Source: Anagrus nilaparvatae (lineage: Eukaryota > Arthropoda > Insecta > Hymenoptera > Mymaridae). From it: a DNA stretch of 64,000 nucleotides. Both the position numbers and the translations under genes were made by a program. Under the pieces are notes generated by a model that worked only from the letters and a program-made list of their open reading frames with translations, made no database searches and had not been told where the DNA came from. The stretch is taken from positions 20,896,501 through 20,960,500 of the forward strand of contig JAKSXM010000007.1 of NCBI GenBank assembly GCA_022575985.1. Reading direction: 5' to 3'. Of the stretch, positions 12,301 to 24,465 are shown one piece after another (positions within the stretch are counted from its first letter, which is position 1; each line of letters starts with the position of its first letter).

Positions 12301-15300
12301 AGTTCTTTTAAGTTTGCCTAGTTTAAAAATACAAACAATATTTTAACTCCAGCATGTAATTTCATAATATTGAAACTTTAGGTTTTTGCAATAATATTGC
12401 CCTGCGAAAGGTTTTTAGAGCAAAATTTTTTGCAGTAATTTTTTTTTCCTATGCGGGTAGTTTATTAAATATGTATTGGTAAAAAATAAAAAAATAGCCA
12501 TTTTGAGAACTTCAAATTATTTTACTTATCAAAAGGATATAATTTTTACCAATAAAATTTTTTGAGTGTAGAAAAAATAAAAATAATAGACAAAGTATTT
12601 CTAAAATTAAAATCTTATTATTTGTATCTATTTTATCAGAAAAAAAAACTTAAAAATGTTCACTGAAATCAAAACCAACAAACATGGAACATGTTTAAAT
12701 TTATATTTTGAAACTTGAAGCCTTAATAATTTTAAGTCCTTAACCCAAAAAAAAAAAATTTAAGCTCCTAAAATCCTTATTATTCTATACCCCTTTATCG
12801 AAATTACTCTAAATCCCATAATCAAAATTAATCTAAATCACGTTTGACCCCCCCCCCCCTTAAATCGGACATATTTTATCCACCATCCTTGATTTTTTTA
12901 TTCCCGGAGTACCCCTCCCTATAAGCATATTCCATATTAAAACACTAAAAAGACGATTTGGACTGAAAAATTATTGTTTATTACCTTTTATTTTCTCTAG
13001 AATATCTGCAGTCCTCGCCTCGCTTTATAGAGATATTAAATAATATATTAATCATTTTGACACCAATTTGTTTATTTTATTTATGTATCATAAAGTTCGA
13101 AATAAAATTAAAATATATAAAAATAATAAATAAAAAAAAAATCTAACTCATAACACCTATATTTATTTATCATAATTATTTTTTCAAAAGATAAACAAAT
13201 AAATAATTAATCTTTTATATATGTATATTAAAGTGGACCTATTTTTGGACTTTGTGGAAAAACTTTGCTCCCCAGATTTTTTTGTGAAGTTTTGGTCATA
13301 AAAAGTTCCCAGGTCAAAGGATTTTGCTTTCGCCTTGCGTGCCTGTACAAAACACGTGCCTGTAACCACCTCAATTTTCCCATTTAAATAACATGGGATA
13401 GAATTTTAAATAGAATTTTAAAAAGAAAAAAATTTTTTTTTAATTTATAAAAATAAAACTGCGAATTCGCGAGTTTTTTTCCGCGAATAATGAGCGATGG
13501 TACCCTGAAATCGCGAATACGAAGTACCCCGCGAATACCGGGGGATTCCTGTAACAAACTTTTTAAAACTTGTACAACTGTTTTTAATTTACATAATTTT
13601 ATTCTTTAAAAAAAAAATTTTTTTTACAAAATTAAACCCGTTAATTCGCAGAAATCTTAAGATTTTGCACGGCTACAAGGGTACAGAAAATTTTAATCCA
13701 AAGCTATAGATTGTCTAGTTTAAAATTTCACCGGTTTTATTCGTGCGTTCTATGATTTTCATCTAAAAAATCCGGGTTAAAATTTTCTCCCATAAAAACA
13801 TATGTATTTTTTGCAATTTTGACCTCGTTTTTCTCGAAATTTGGACGGCTTGAGGCCAAAAGTTTGATAGCATCGTTTATTTTAAGCCTTCTATGAAAAT
13901 ATAAGTCTTATAAGTGCACTCCTCATAAAAGAGCTACCTTCAGAATAAAATCATTTTTATTGACCAAATTTCAATTTTTATGTCAAAAACGTTGCGTACA
14001 TATTTCAAAAGTTTGTGATCTAAAAATTGAAATTTGGTCAATAAAAATGATTTTTTTTCTTGATGAAATGAATTGGCAGAGAAAAATGCATCGACGATAA
14101 CTTGGCTGAATTTCATCGTAAAAAGAGTTTAAAATTTTTTTTTTTATTCAGGAGTGATTTTTTCTTGGCAATTCAAAATTTTTATCTATTTTTTTAAATT
14201 TTATTCACCAAAAATGTTATTTTGAAATTTTTTGATAGTTTAGATATGAAAAATGCGGTTTTAGATACATAAAAGTGAAAAAATCTTTTTGACACCTATC
14301 GCCAATTTCGTGTTAACGATTTTTTTGCATTTAAACTGCCAGAAAAACATCGCAGAAGGGGTTTGTACTTCAAAAAATTTTTTTTCATATTTGGTGCTAT
14401 AAAATGTATTTTCTGGTATAATGCTCATATGCATTTTAATATTATTTAGTGCCAAATTTTTATTAATTAAACATATTTTAAAACGTCTTGAATTTTATTT
14501 AATCTTGCCCAATAAGGTCAATAAATCGTATGAAAAATTTAAAGAATAACAAAATGGGCAATAATACTTTAATAATAGTCAAACTTTTTTATAATTTTTA
14601 AACGTAAATTTTCTTAGTCCTAAAAAAATAAATTAAATATAAAAATATGATTCACATTATTGATTATTAATTGAAATATGCTGAATTTGTGATTAGTTAC
14701 AATTTTTACCTGATTTAAAAATAATTTTGTTTTACTTAAAAAATTTTACTAAAATTCTTTCAAATATTTGTAACATTTTATCATACATTATTGATTATTT
14801 CGCGAATGGATACGGAGTATAATTAAAAATTACCACAAAATTATTTGAATTTTTAGTTTTAAAATGCTAAAATGTTTGAAAGATAAATAAGTAATTAAAA
14901 TTCCAGTATAAATTATTATTATTAATAAATTAATGAATTTTTTCTGTTATTAATTTTCAGGAAGTGCGTGCTATGTAAATGGATTAAGTGGACAATGTAG
15001 ACAAATAAGAAATTGTCCTAAAGCTTATCAAGATTTTCTTGCGGGTAGAAATCCATCAAATATTTGTACTTTTTCTGGTTGGGATCCTATTGTTTGTTGT
15101 ATTCTACAGAATAATGCACCAAATACAAATCCATGGACGGAGAGACCTGTCAATAATTGGACACAAAAACCAGTCAACCCACCAAATAGACCATGGAATA
15201 ATAATCCAAATCTTTCAACACAACGACCTTATCAAAATACCAATGCAAATAGACCAGCTGCTAGAAGTAATTTTTATATTTTAAAATTATTCTTTTTCTG

Positions 15301-18300
15301 CTAAAATTTGAAAATGTCAACAAACCATAGAAGTAGAATGCAACAAACCCGATGAAAAACAGTTGAATTTGTTTAATTCAAGTTTTCCCTGTGTTGTAAA
15401 AATTAAAATGACCACCTTTCATAAACATATTGGAATAGCTCCAAGTTTTTCCTTCTACTTTCAAACAGCAAATTTAACTCATTTATAAGTTATTACTGCG
15501 AGGAAAAACTTATGTAAAAAATATGTAAGACTAAATTTGTCGTATTTGTTTAAACAAATAAATATTTTTTACTTTTATTAAAATCACACTGGTAACAAAA
15601 CAGCCTCCTATAATTTTTCTCAAATCTAAAATATTTTGTTACTATGATCTAGTTTCCCAGTTTCAAAAAATACATTTTTTTTATCAAGAAATAATTTCAT
15701 AATTCTCTATTTACTGATATAAGTTTAATAAGATTCATGAACAAAATATTATAAATTTCAACAGGATTATATTAAAATAAATCATAATTAATTATTTATG
15801 TTTAGTGTGTAAAGAATATGCAAAATCAGTATACACAACAGCTTATGATCTACTTGGTAATAAATTCCAAACGTCATTGTGTGGTATTAAATCAAAAACG
15901 CTCATTGTTGGAGGTACTATTGCAGCTTCTAAAGAATTTCCTCATATGGTAGCAATAGGTGCTAGAAAAAATCGAAATCTCAAATGGCTTTGTGGTGGTA
16001 CTCTTATTTCCGATAGATATGTATTAACAGCAGCTCATTGCACAAGCTCAAATGAATGGTAATTTTTTTTTTTTTTAATAAAATATTATACATTATTAAA
16101 TGGATCTTAGAAAAGTTTATTTTGAAAAATTCGAAGGATTATAGGCTCAAGGAGGGGTACCAAATATTTCTCTACTTGCAGACAATACTGAAGAGGAATA
16201 ATAATATATTTCAATTTCGAGAGGTTATCATTATTACCCGTTAGCATATAAAAAAATATTCTGTCTAGAAATATTTATTTTTAACAAATGCGGCTATAAT
16301 CACTCGACGTTGCACACCTCGGGCCTATAATCTACAAAGTTTGCCAAAATAAACCATTTAAAAATATACTATTCTAATACATACTTCAGTATGATTTTTT
16401 TCTAATAAGAGCAATAATGATGGCTTTTCAAAATTGGAATATAGACATTATTTCCCGCTAATACAGAAATAAGTCTAGCTAGACCTAAATCTAGATCTGG
16501 AATATGAATTTTCGCGAAAAACTTTCCAAAAAATGTGTATTTAATTTCATCTAAGAATCAAAAAAGTATAATCGATCCGATACGAGAATTTTGCTATTTT
16601 CACATATCCAAGTTCAGCAAAATAAATATTATTATAATAATAGCAAAATTATCGTGTACAATGAATAGAAAAAAAATTTTCATAACCACCAAATGCATAT
16701 GTAACTTACCATTTTTCCACCGCCACAATAAACTCACTTGAAACTTTTAACATTCATTTCATTCTTATCCCAATCAACATTTTACAAGAAGGGAGGGGGT
16801 ACGGGAAGGGGTGGTTTGGATATTGGATATAGAGAAACTCTTAAACTTTTTAAATCGATTATACTTTTATGATTCTCAGATGAAAGTGGATACACATTTT
16901 TCAAAAAAATGTGTCCTGAACCAGTTACAGCACTTGGAAAATTAATATTTTGAAATAGTATATTACGACCCATGGCCAGAAAAATGGCCCAAATCGCACG
17001 TAAATTACCTTCCGAGGCGAAGCCGTGTATGGTAAACTGCGATTTGGGTCATTCTTTGTTTCTGGCCGAGGGTTGTACAAAATTTTTCTGTGACTGGCAA
17101 AGACGTGTTTTCTCGCCACTGATGCAAAAAAATCGTGTACGACCCTGGGCCATAAAAAAAGAATGCCCCAAATCGCAGTTTACCATCCTAGGCTTCGCCT
17201 CGGAAGGTAATTTACCTGCGATTTGGGCCATTTTTCTGGCCATGGGTCGCAATATATTATCTCTTATAATATATAGTTACTCAAATTTCTAAGGAATGTA
17301 ACTGGTTAAAAGGCGCATTTTTTTGAAAAATGTATAGAGCAGAGGAGGGGGGGGGGGGTTCTCGACATGGTAGCTCTCGCCAGCCTCGCTTTTTCAACTA
17401 ACGAAAAATTCGAAAATTCTCGATTTACAAATTTTTTTGAAAATATACTAATTTTTTGAGAATACCTATACTTTTTTTGGTTAATCTAAGAGAGTTGCTT
17501 TTTATAGTGTACATATATTTTCGTGCAAGGAAGGAATTAATAAGCTTTTACAAACATACATAAAATTAAACCCAAAGTGAAAACAATTCAAGATTAAATA
17601 TAAGAAATAATCTTTGATTAATTTGGACTTGGAAATATTTTGATTTAGGAATTTTTTGTAATTTGGATTTGAGGATTTAGTAAGAATGCGTTAAAACACA
17701 AAACAGTTATAAGTTTTTTTTTTTTTTAGGGGACCAGCTAATGTTGCTAGAGTGGGTGACTTAAATCTTGATCAAAATGTAGATGACACAAAACCTCAAG
17801 AAAGACAAATCATCCAAAGGATACGACATCCAAACTATAAACTACCTGCAAGGTACCACGATATTGCACTTATGATGCTTGATAGATCAGTTGAATTTAA
17901 TGCTTATGTAAGACCAGCTTGTTTATCATTAAATAATGAGTTTCCTGCTGGCCTTAAAACTTTAGCAGCTGGTTGGGGAGTAGTAGATTGGTGTAAGTAA
18001 GATAATTAATTTTTTGAGTATTATAATATATAAATTAATGATTTAAAAAATAGGTCTATTTTAAAAAAAAAAATTAATTTTCAATTTTTAGCTGAAGTTG
18101 ATGGTTCTGATAATTTGCTGAAAGTAACGATCCCCATTTCATCTAAACAGCAATGTACAAATGCTTATCGAAATACAGGAAGATTATTACCCAATGGAGT
18201 TGATTATCGAATGCAAATATGTGCAGGAGAACTAGGCAAAGATACATGCCAAGTATGTTTATTAATAGTATTAAAATTTAGGTGTTTCTTAAATCAAATT

Positions 18301-18492
18301 TATATGACTTTTTATTTTTAGGGTGACAGTGGTGGGCCATTAATGATTTATGACGATAAAGAAGACTGTATGTACGACGTTATTGGTATAACTAGTTTTG
18401 GAAAACTTTGTGGTAGTGCTTCACCTGGCATATATACAAAAGTTTCTTTCTATGTTGATTGGATCGAGAAAATCGTTTGGCCAAATAATTAA
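9357..18492 (+). CDS. Secreted CLIP-domain serine protease (CLIPC, snake/persephone-like)
   Basis: Six exons join in frame: 9357-9444, 14961-15266, 15806-16058, 17730-17992, 18092-18252 and 18322-18492, giving 413 residues. Residues 1-22 form a hydrophobic signal peptide. A CLIP domain has six cysteines at 33, 42, 48, 65, 75 and 76. A Pro/Asn-rich linker (about 77-131) leads to the S1A protease domain. Activation would cut Leu164 before the IVGG at 165-168. Catalytic His209 (TAAHC), Asp260 (DIAL) and Ser360 (GDSGGP) are all present, and Asp354 at the S1 position predicts cutting after Arg/Lys. In the family, CLIPC enzymes are zymogens activated after Leu by an upstream modular protease and then activate CLIPB enzymes in Toll or melanization cascades; that role is inferred from the motif set. 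AATAAA lies at 18682. The coding sequence is intact, with a 5.5 kb first intron. Confidence 0.93.
10205..10435. mobile_element. hAT-type miniature element with 8 bp target duplication
   Basis: The element starts TAGGGATGTGCGGTTAC and ends GTAACCGCACACCCCTA, imperfect inverted termini with two mismatches. It is flanked on both sides by ATCTCTAT (10197-10204 and 10436-10443), an exact 8 bp duplication. An 8 bp duplication with such TAGGG/CAGGG-like ends is characteristic of the hAT superfamily. The 231 bp interior, rich in CCCGAAATTTCGG, has no transposase, so it needs an enzyme from elsewhere. Confidence 0.88.
11825..12262. mobile_element. TTAA-flanked miniature element, 438 bp
   Basis: TTAA then GGTGTTAGGATAGTAA at the left; the exact 16 bp reverse complement followed by TTAA at the right (12259-12262). 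TTAA target duplication is typical of piggyBac-type transposition. The interior holds no coding sequence. It sits in intron 1 of the CLIP protease gene. Confidence 0.85.
13459..13553. mobile_element. Fragment of a pogo/Tigger-like terminus
   Basis: Read on the minus strand from 13553: TACAGGAATCCCCCGGTATT, then CGCGGGGTAC, a TTCGCGATT block and several GCGAAT motifs. Ends starting CAGG...CCCCCG.TTCGCGGGG next to TA resemble pogo/Tigger miniature elements. Only one end is recognisable and no partner terminus was found. Confidence 0.4.
13945..14460. repeat. Diverged copy of the large-palindrome repeat family
   Basis: It begins with a natural hairpin: TTGACCAAATTTCAATTTTT near 13968 answered by AAAAATTGAAATTTGGTCAA near 14023. 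It then continues with blocks seen again near 41100-41430 and 47955-48370, including AACTTGGCT.AATTTCATCG and GGCACCTATCGCC-type sequence. It shows the ancestral arrangement around the hairpin neck. Confidence 0.7.
16966..17249. mobile_element. Best-preserved copy of a 284 bp palindromic miniature element
   Basis: Termini CGACCCATGGCCAG and CTGGCCATGGGTCG are exact reverse complements. Pairing continues inward for over 100 bp through AAAAATGGCCCAAATCGCA and GTAAATTACCTTCCGAGGCGA. The short frames on both strands are products of the palindrome, not genes. Related copies: 7208-7305, 27992-28135, 36140-36392. It sits in intron 3 of the CLIP protease gene; no clean target duplication was seen. 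Confidence 0.8.
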
Positions 18493-19084
18493 ATTAAAAT
18501 ATAAACATTTTATGATTAATAATATCAACATGTTTATTGCAGTGTATTTAACGTATGGTCCATGAAAAGTCAGTCCTACGTAGAAATAAGCTTTATTTAA
18601 AATTAATGTAAAAGTGGCCATATAAAGACTATGCCTCATGCAGACAGCTATAATTACTTTGCACTCCACAGAAAGCATGTTAATAAATAAGATTTCATTA
18701 AAAAATTTTTTTTACAAATAAAATAAATTGTTTTTTACTTTTATTATGTTAGTATTATTTTCAAGTGTGATTTACTTAAAAAAATTTATTTTTATATGAA
18801 AAAAAAACTTGTAAAAAAATTAAAGAAATTGAAGAAAAAAAACCGTAATATAATATATAAATCTTTGAGTTTACTTTATTTCAAATATTTTGAAAATATA
18901 TGGCTGAAAAAATAAAACGATACAGAATGTAGTTTCTTAGTTTTTCTGTTTTTTTTTATTCTTATTAAAAAAATGAATGTCTTCTTTAAATATAAAAGAT
19001 TGTTATTATTTTATTTTTAACAATTGTATATACTGTTTGATTGAAACCACAGTTTGTAAAAAATATGATAATAATTAATTAAAT

Positions 19085-20296
19085 TTAAGGAATATTAGCC
19101 AAATAATCCTTAACATGAGATGGGTCTAACCTTCTAAAACCATTTGCATCACAAATTCCTACTTCTATATTGTCAGCAGTCATTTGACCTTCAAAACCTT
19201 CCTTTAATGTTAAAATTGCTGTATGTACAGCATCATCTAGTTCCAAATCTTCGCTATAACGTTTTTCCAAAAATGTTTTTCCATTTATAAAATTTTTCCC
19301 CATAGCAGTTGCTTTCCATGCAAAATATGCTCCAGAAGGATCACATTGAAATAAATAAGGCTTGTCTTTGTCCCATCCACAAATTAAAAGTGATACACCA
19401 AATGGCCTTACACCACTACAATTAAAATGGGAAATTATTTTTAATTAAGAATATTTATTTATATATTTATATTGAATAATATAGATAAATTTTTTCGACT
19501 ATGTGCAAAGATTTCAATTTTAAAAATAAAAAATTTATTCTCAATATAAATTTAAATTGGGGCGGTATGAAAAAAAAAAATTGACTTACCCTGACTGAGT
19601 ATACTCTTGCATTAACATTGCAATACGCTGAACTAATTGAGCAGTTGGAATGTGCTCTCTATAAACTAAATAATATTGTTGTGCCATTTTTCTTGCTTGT
19701 TTTACTAATAAACGATAATCAGGGCCCATGCCACTGTATATCATTCCAATATAATCTGTAATCTTTTCAACTTTACAAACACTGTGTTCATCGTAAAGAA
19801 TGGATTTATGTTTGTTCTCTGTGGCTAAAACAACTCCATTTGATGCCTTAATACCTACACTTGGTGCTCCAGCAGCTACTGCAGCCAAAGCATATTCAAT
19901 TTGAACGAGTTTACCTGAGGGACTGTAAACAAAAAATATTTTTATTAAATAAAATGCATTCTGTTATTTTACTCCAGAATAAATTTAGAAACTATTTTTT
20001 TTTATTGAAAAGTAAAATATTTTTCGAGTCAACTTACAATGAATATTATTTAGAAGTAAATATTTAAAAAAGTTTATGTCTACAACAGAATAATTGTACT
20101 TCTGTACTATATATGGAAAGTCATAATATAAAATTGTTTGTCATCTTAGTTTGTAGGTTACATACAACAATTTAAATTTTTATAATTTTAGGTAAAAAAG
20201 TCTAAAGTTTAAACACTTAAAAATTAAAAAAATGAAAATTTCTTTTTAGTTTTACCTGAAAGTTGTTAGTGAAAAACTATATCTTTCTGAAGCCAT
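19085..20296 (-). CDS. PSMA2: Proteasome subunit alpha type-2
   Basis: Exons on the minus strand at 20296-20256, 19922-19590 and 19415-19085 join to 234 residues, the same length as the human protein. The N-terminus [20 protein letters not shown] is the alpha-subunit signature that forms the gate and activator-docking surface of the 20S outer ring. Downstream motifs include [17 protein letters not shown] and [17 protein letters not shown]. Alpha subunits are structural, so no catalytic Thr is expected. The protein ends NIP and stop at 19087-19085; an AATAAA on this strand lies about 70 nt further on. The gene starts 554 bp from the divergent beta-2 gene. No damage seen. Confidence 0.97.
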
Positions 20297-20850
20297 GATA
20301 AATATTAAAATTTTATTTTATTATTTTTACATTCAGCAGAAATGCTACTCGCTTTTTCGCTCCGGCAGTCCGGCTTATTAACGCAAAATTCAAGAAATCG
20401 AGCTATATTATATGCTACATTGCGTGCGCATTGAGGTACTTCTTAATTTTTAATTTTTTTTATTAAAAACATTTTGTTTTAACTAAAACTTATATTTTAG
20501 CACAAAAAATTTAGACTTAAAATAAATTACATATATATTTTTTTAATTTTAGTGATAAATAATAATAAAAAATAAAATTTTTAAAAAAAACGCGCTATTT
20601 ATAAATTCTACAGAGGGTTTTTTTAAAGAATAATAATAATAACTGCAACACTTATCACTGCGAATTTTTCTAACTATTTTCTAAACACCTTGTATAGAGA
20701 GAGAATGGGGAAATAAAAAATAGCTTACAGCAGTCGGTATTTACTCTATAGTTTGATTACATGACACTTGCATTTTAGCGTGAAAAATAATAAAAAAGTG
20801 CTAGCAAAAGTAATTTTTTAATATAAATAGATAAATAAAATAAAGAAAAA
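20297..20850. promoter_or_regulatory. Shared divergent promoter region of PSMA2 and PSMB2
   Basis: The two proteasome genes are transcribed away from each other, with only this interval between their start codons. It has a more GC-rich patch near 20345-20440 (GCTTTTTCGCTCCGGCAG, TGCGTGCGCATTGAGG) beside the alpha-2 start, and AT-rich DNA elsewhere. Both 5' untranslated regions and both promoters must fit here or lie in unseen 5' introns. No known proteasome-gene control motif matched exactly. Confidence 0.6.
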
Positions 20851-21690
20851 ATGGAGTGTTTAATAGGAATACAGTGCAAAGATTTTGTTCTTGTTGCTGC
20901 TGATATGACAAATGCACATTCTATTGTAGTTATGAAAAGCAGTAAGTATTTTCAAGTTGAAAAAATAACCTATTTCTATAATTTAATAATTGTATATTTA
21001 TCTAAACATTTTAATTAATTGAAGTTGTTTTTGAAGAAAAATCTCTTTTTAAAATAAAATTTATTGAGCCAATTTTTATTTATTTAAGATGAGCATAAGA
21101 TCCACAAGATATCAGAAAAACTGGTAATGGCAGTTATTGGAGAAAGTGGAGATGCTATTCAATTTTCTGAGTATATCTCCAAAAATTTACAACTATACAA
21201 AATGAGAAATGGATACGAGTTGTCACCAAAAGCTGCAACTAATTTTACTAGAAGAAATTTGGCAGATTATTTACGTTCAAGAACTCCTTATAATGTTAAC
21301 ATGTTAATGGCAGGATATGATAATTTAACAGGTCCAGAATTGTATTATATGGATTATCTTGCATCTTGTGTAAAAGTTCCTTATGCATCTCATGGTTATG
21401 GAGGTTACTTTGCACTTTCAATATTGGATAGATACCATAACTACAGTATACAAAACTTTTTTTATTTATTTTAAAATATAAAATTTAAAACTAATTTTTT
21501 TCTAATTTTTTTAGATTTGTCAGAAGATGAAGCATATTCAGTGTTAGTAAAGTGTGTAAAAGAAATTCAAAAACGATTAATAGTTAATTTACCAAATTTT
21601 AAAGTTCAAAAAATTTCTAAAGATGGAATTACAGAATTGCCTCCAATTATGGCTCAAAATTTAGCAGTAGAAGCAGCTGCTAAAGCATAA
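20851..21690 (+). CDS. PSMB2: Proteasome subunit beta type-2
   Basis: Exons 20851-20941, 21089-21445 and 21515-21690 join in frame to 207 residues. The protein opens [20 protein letters not shown] with no propeptide and no N-terminal catalytic Thr, as expected for the non-catalytic beta-2 (yeast beta-4/Pre1) subunit of the 20S inner ring. Diagnostic segments are [46 protein letters not shown] and the closing [17 protein letters not shown] at 21751, about 60 nt after the stop, is the likely poly(A) signal. Intact, and divergent from PSMA2. Confidence 0.97.
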
Positions 21691-24465
21691 ATAATTTTTG
21701 AAAATATTTGTATTGGTAATTTGTTTACTGTCTTAATAATTAAAAATATCAATAAATTATATATTTCTGCATTTAACATTTGTTTGAAAAAATAAAATAA
21801 AATTCTACAAACTCATTTTTATACATAATCCAAGAGTAATTTTATTTTTATTGTTACGGTAATTAATTTTACAAAAATTAAAAATGTTGACTGATAATTC
21901 TACTAGCATCAAAATTTTCTTCTACTCTTTATTAAGCAAAACAAATTTAAGAATTCAAAATTTTAAATTAACCTTTTATTATCTACAGTATATTTTAATA
22001 AAAATACTGTGGCTTCTATATAAAACTAAGCATAATTAATGCAAAATTAAGAATAGATTTGTATAAATTAATTTAAATTTATTCTTAATTGAAGGTTTTC
22101 TATAACCACCATACAATAGTATTTTGCATATTTTGAAACTAAAATATATTAACCATATACTAATAATTATTACTAATAATAATTTTTAATAAAATAACCA
22201 ATGCTTTGCAAAATTTTATATCAGATAACAAAAAAAAAGAGTTAAAAATTTTTATTTGTTTCGATGAATACAACTAGTTAATAATTTTTAGATCATAAAT
22301 GCCAATTTTTCTAAACCCTGAGTCATTTGGATCAAAAGAAATTTTAACTTATACTGAAAGGAGTAATAAAAAAATCTCTTATTGTACTTGAATTGAATGC
22401 TCTTTAATATGAGCCAAGAAGAATTCTTTCCCAGATCTGAGAAAGACCTATAAAAACTAATATGTCATATTTTTTCAAGCAAAGCAATATTTTTAATTTC
22501 ATTATCTGATGATAAATTTCGCAAAGTAACGGCTCATTTATTAAAAAATTATTATAAATATGTTAAATACATTATTTCTGATTTCAGTTAGTTTTAAAGT
22601 ATGTATGCTAATAACTAGTGGTCATAGAAGACTTCAATAAAAATAATATTTAAGTATAATACATTATACCAAAAAAAATTTGGATAAATAAAGCTTTTTT
22701 ATCAGAATGTTTTATTACATAGTACTTGAAAAATTATCTCGGAAATTATAATTAATAGATTATTCACCGTGTAAAAACCTTGAAGAAACCCCTTATGAAA
22801 AAAATTATTGCAAGTATAAAATCCAAAAAAATTTTGTTTTGATGTTATATTATTTACTGTAAATTTTCTGAAACCCCAAATTTAATTTCCCATGTTTCTT
22901 AGTATTTAATAATAGTATTTAATAAAAGTCATCTTTGGAACACCTTTTTCTTAAAAATAGAAATATGCAGTTGATATAGGCAATCAATGAAAAATAAATT
23001 ATTCAAAAATATGATGTATATAACATGTGAAAAAAATTTTTATTTTTATTTTACACAGAAATTAAATTATTACTATTACAAATCTACTTTTTTTATACAG
23101 TTTTAAAAAATTTATTTATTAAAGATGAAAATTTGTGCGTTATTATATTATATTTTGGAAGTTTTATATTATAATATATGCACACATAAATACACGCATA
23201 TCAAAGATCATTATTACTATGTAATAATACTTTGTATATATACCTTGATTTAAAAATTTTATAAAATTATAGTTGTAATATAAACATATTGGTATAATTT
23301 TTTTATTTTTATATTTAAAAATGCTAAATAGATTTTTCTTTAGTTTATCAAAATTTTAATAAAAAATTAAAAATTTTCCATTTTTTATAATCATGAAATA
23401 GAGAAAAATGTTATTTTCACAATAAAAGAAATTTAAGTTTTATTTATTTTTTTTAATTTTTAGTAAACGGAATTAATTTTTTTTTTTTTTTACACTTTTT
23501 ATAACATAAAAATTTAAATATTTATCGAATTTTAAGGTATTACCCGAATGTAGTGTATAAAAATAAAAAATAAATTGACTTTTTTTTGAGTGAAATTTTT
23601 AAGGATGTTTATTATTACTGCTTCGAGATCCTTTTCTAAATCTATAAAGAAATTTCAAATAAAATGTTTTCTTTGTAAATTTTGACAAGGATCCCGAAAT
23701 AGGGATCGAAACCACAGTATTCGAAACGTCAATAATTAATTATAAACAACATCCTTAAAAATTTCACTCAAAAAAAGTTCAATTTATTTTTTATTTTTAA
23801 AATATTTATCTTTCATAAAAATATTAATATTGATAATTAATCTTTTACATTTAATACTCTTTTTGAATCAGGTCAATTGTTGATCATTATCACTGCAAAA
23901 TTTCCCTTAAAATTGGAATTTAATGTTATGTTTCTACTAGCATTTTTAAATTTCTTTAAAAATTTGTTTTTATGTCTTTTTATTATCAATTACGAATCCT
24001 TAATCATTGAATTATTTAACCTATTTTTATGATATCTAATTAAATAACTTTAAAAAAAAAATTTTACATTTTTAAGATTTATAAAATCTGGTCAATTTTG
24101 TGTTAAGTAGAATGACATTAAATGTATAAACAATTTTTAATAATTTTTATATTTAGCAAAAGTAAAACAATATAACCTTTAGTTTAATTTTCTTTTTTAA
24201 TTAATTTTCAATAAAAAAAATTTTAAATTCTAACAGATATGAATAATATAAATTTAAACTTAAAAAACTTTTTACTTTAATGTCAATAATTCTGCTTTTT
24301 CTAAAGCAGATATACAACAAATTATTTTTTTTATACATTCACACAGTTATTTGAGATTACTTTTTAAACTCAAAATCAAATCTTCTAATTGACTTTGATA
24401 TTTAAAATACTCTAACAACTTATCAACTTTTCGTTTATTATCACAATTAGTAGGTTAAGAAGTAT
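21691..24465. other. 3' flank between PSMB2 and signal peptide peptidase
   Basis: The two genes converge here. Apart from 3' untranslated sequence at each end and one foldback element (23558-23799), I see only AT-rich DNA without coding signal. Confidence 0.6.
23558..23799. mobile_element. Foldback miniature element, about 240 bp
   Basis: Left arm TAAAAATAAAAAATAAATTG and TTTGAGTGAAATTTTTAAGG pair with right arm CCTTAAAAATTTCACTCAAA and CAATTTATTTTTTATTTTTA. Arms of roughly 60 bp enclose a loop with GGATCCCGAAATAGGGATCG. No coding potential and no clear target duplication. Confidence 0.75.

Larger units (their letters stand above)
9445..14960 (+). other. Intron 1 of the CLIP protease gene, repeat-rich
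   Basis: This 5.5 kb intron separates the signal-peptide exon from the CLIP exon (donor GGTAATT, acceptor TTTTCAG). It contains a hAT-type miniature element, a TTAA miniature element, a pogo-like terminus and one copy of the repeat family that builds the large palindrome at 41-48 kb. No other gene was found inside it. Confidence 0.8.

Noticed and set aside
16972..17292. Overlapping 60-106 codon frames on both strands sharing similar peptides
   Set aside because: They come from the inverted arms of the miniature element at 16966-17249; the same peptide on both strands is a palindrome effect.
20755..20775. TGACACTTGCA near the PSMB2 start as a Cnc/Nrf antioxidant-type site
   Set aside because: The spacer between TGAC and GC is four bases, not three, so it misses the consensus.
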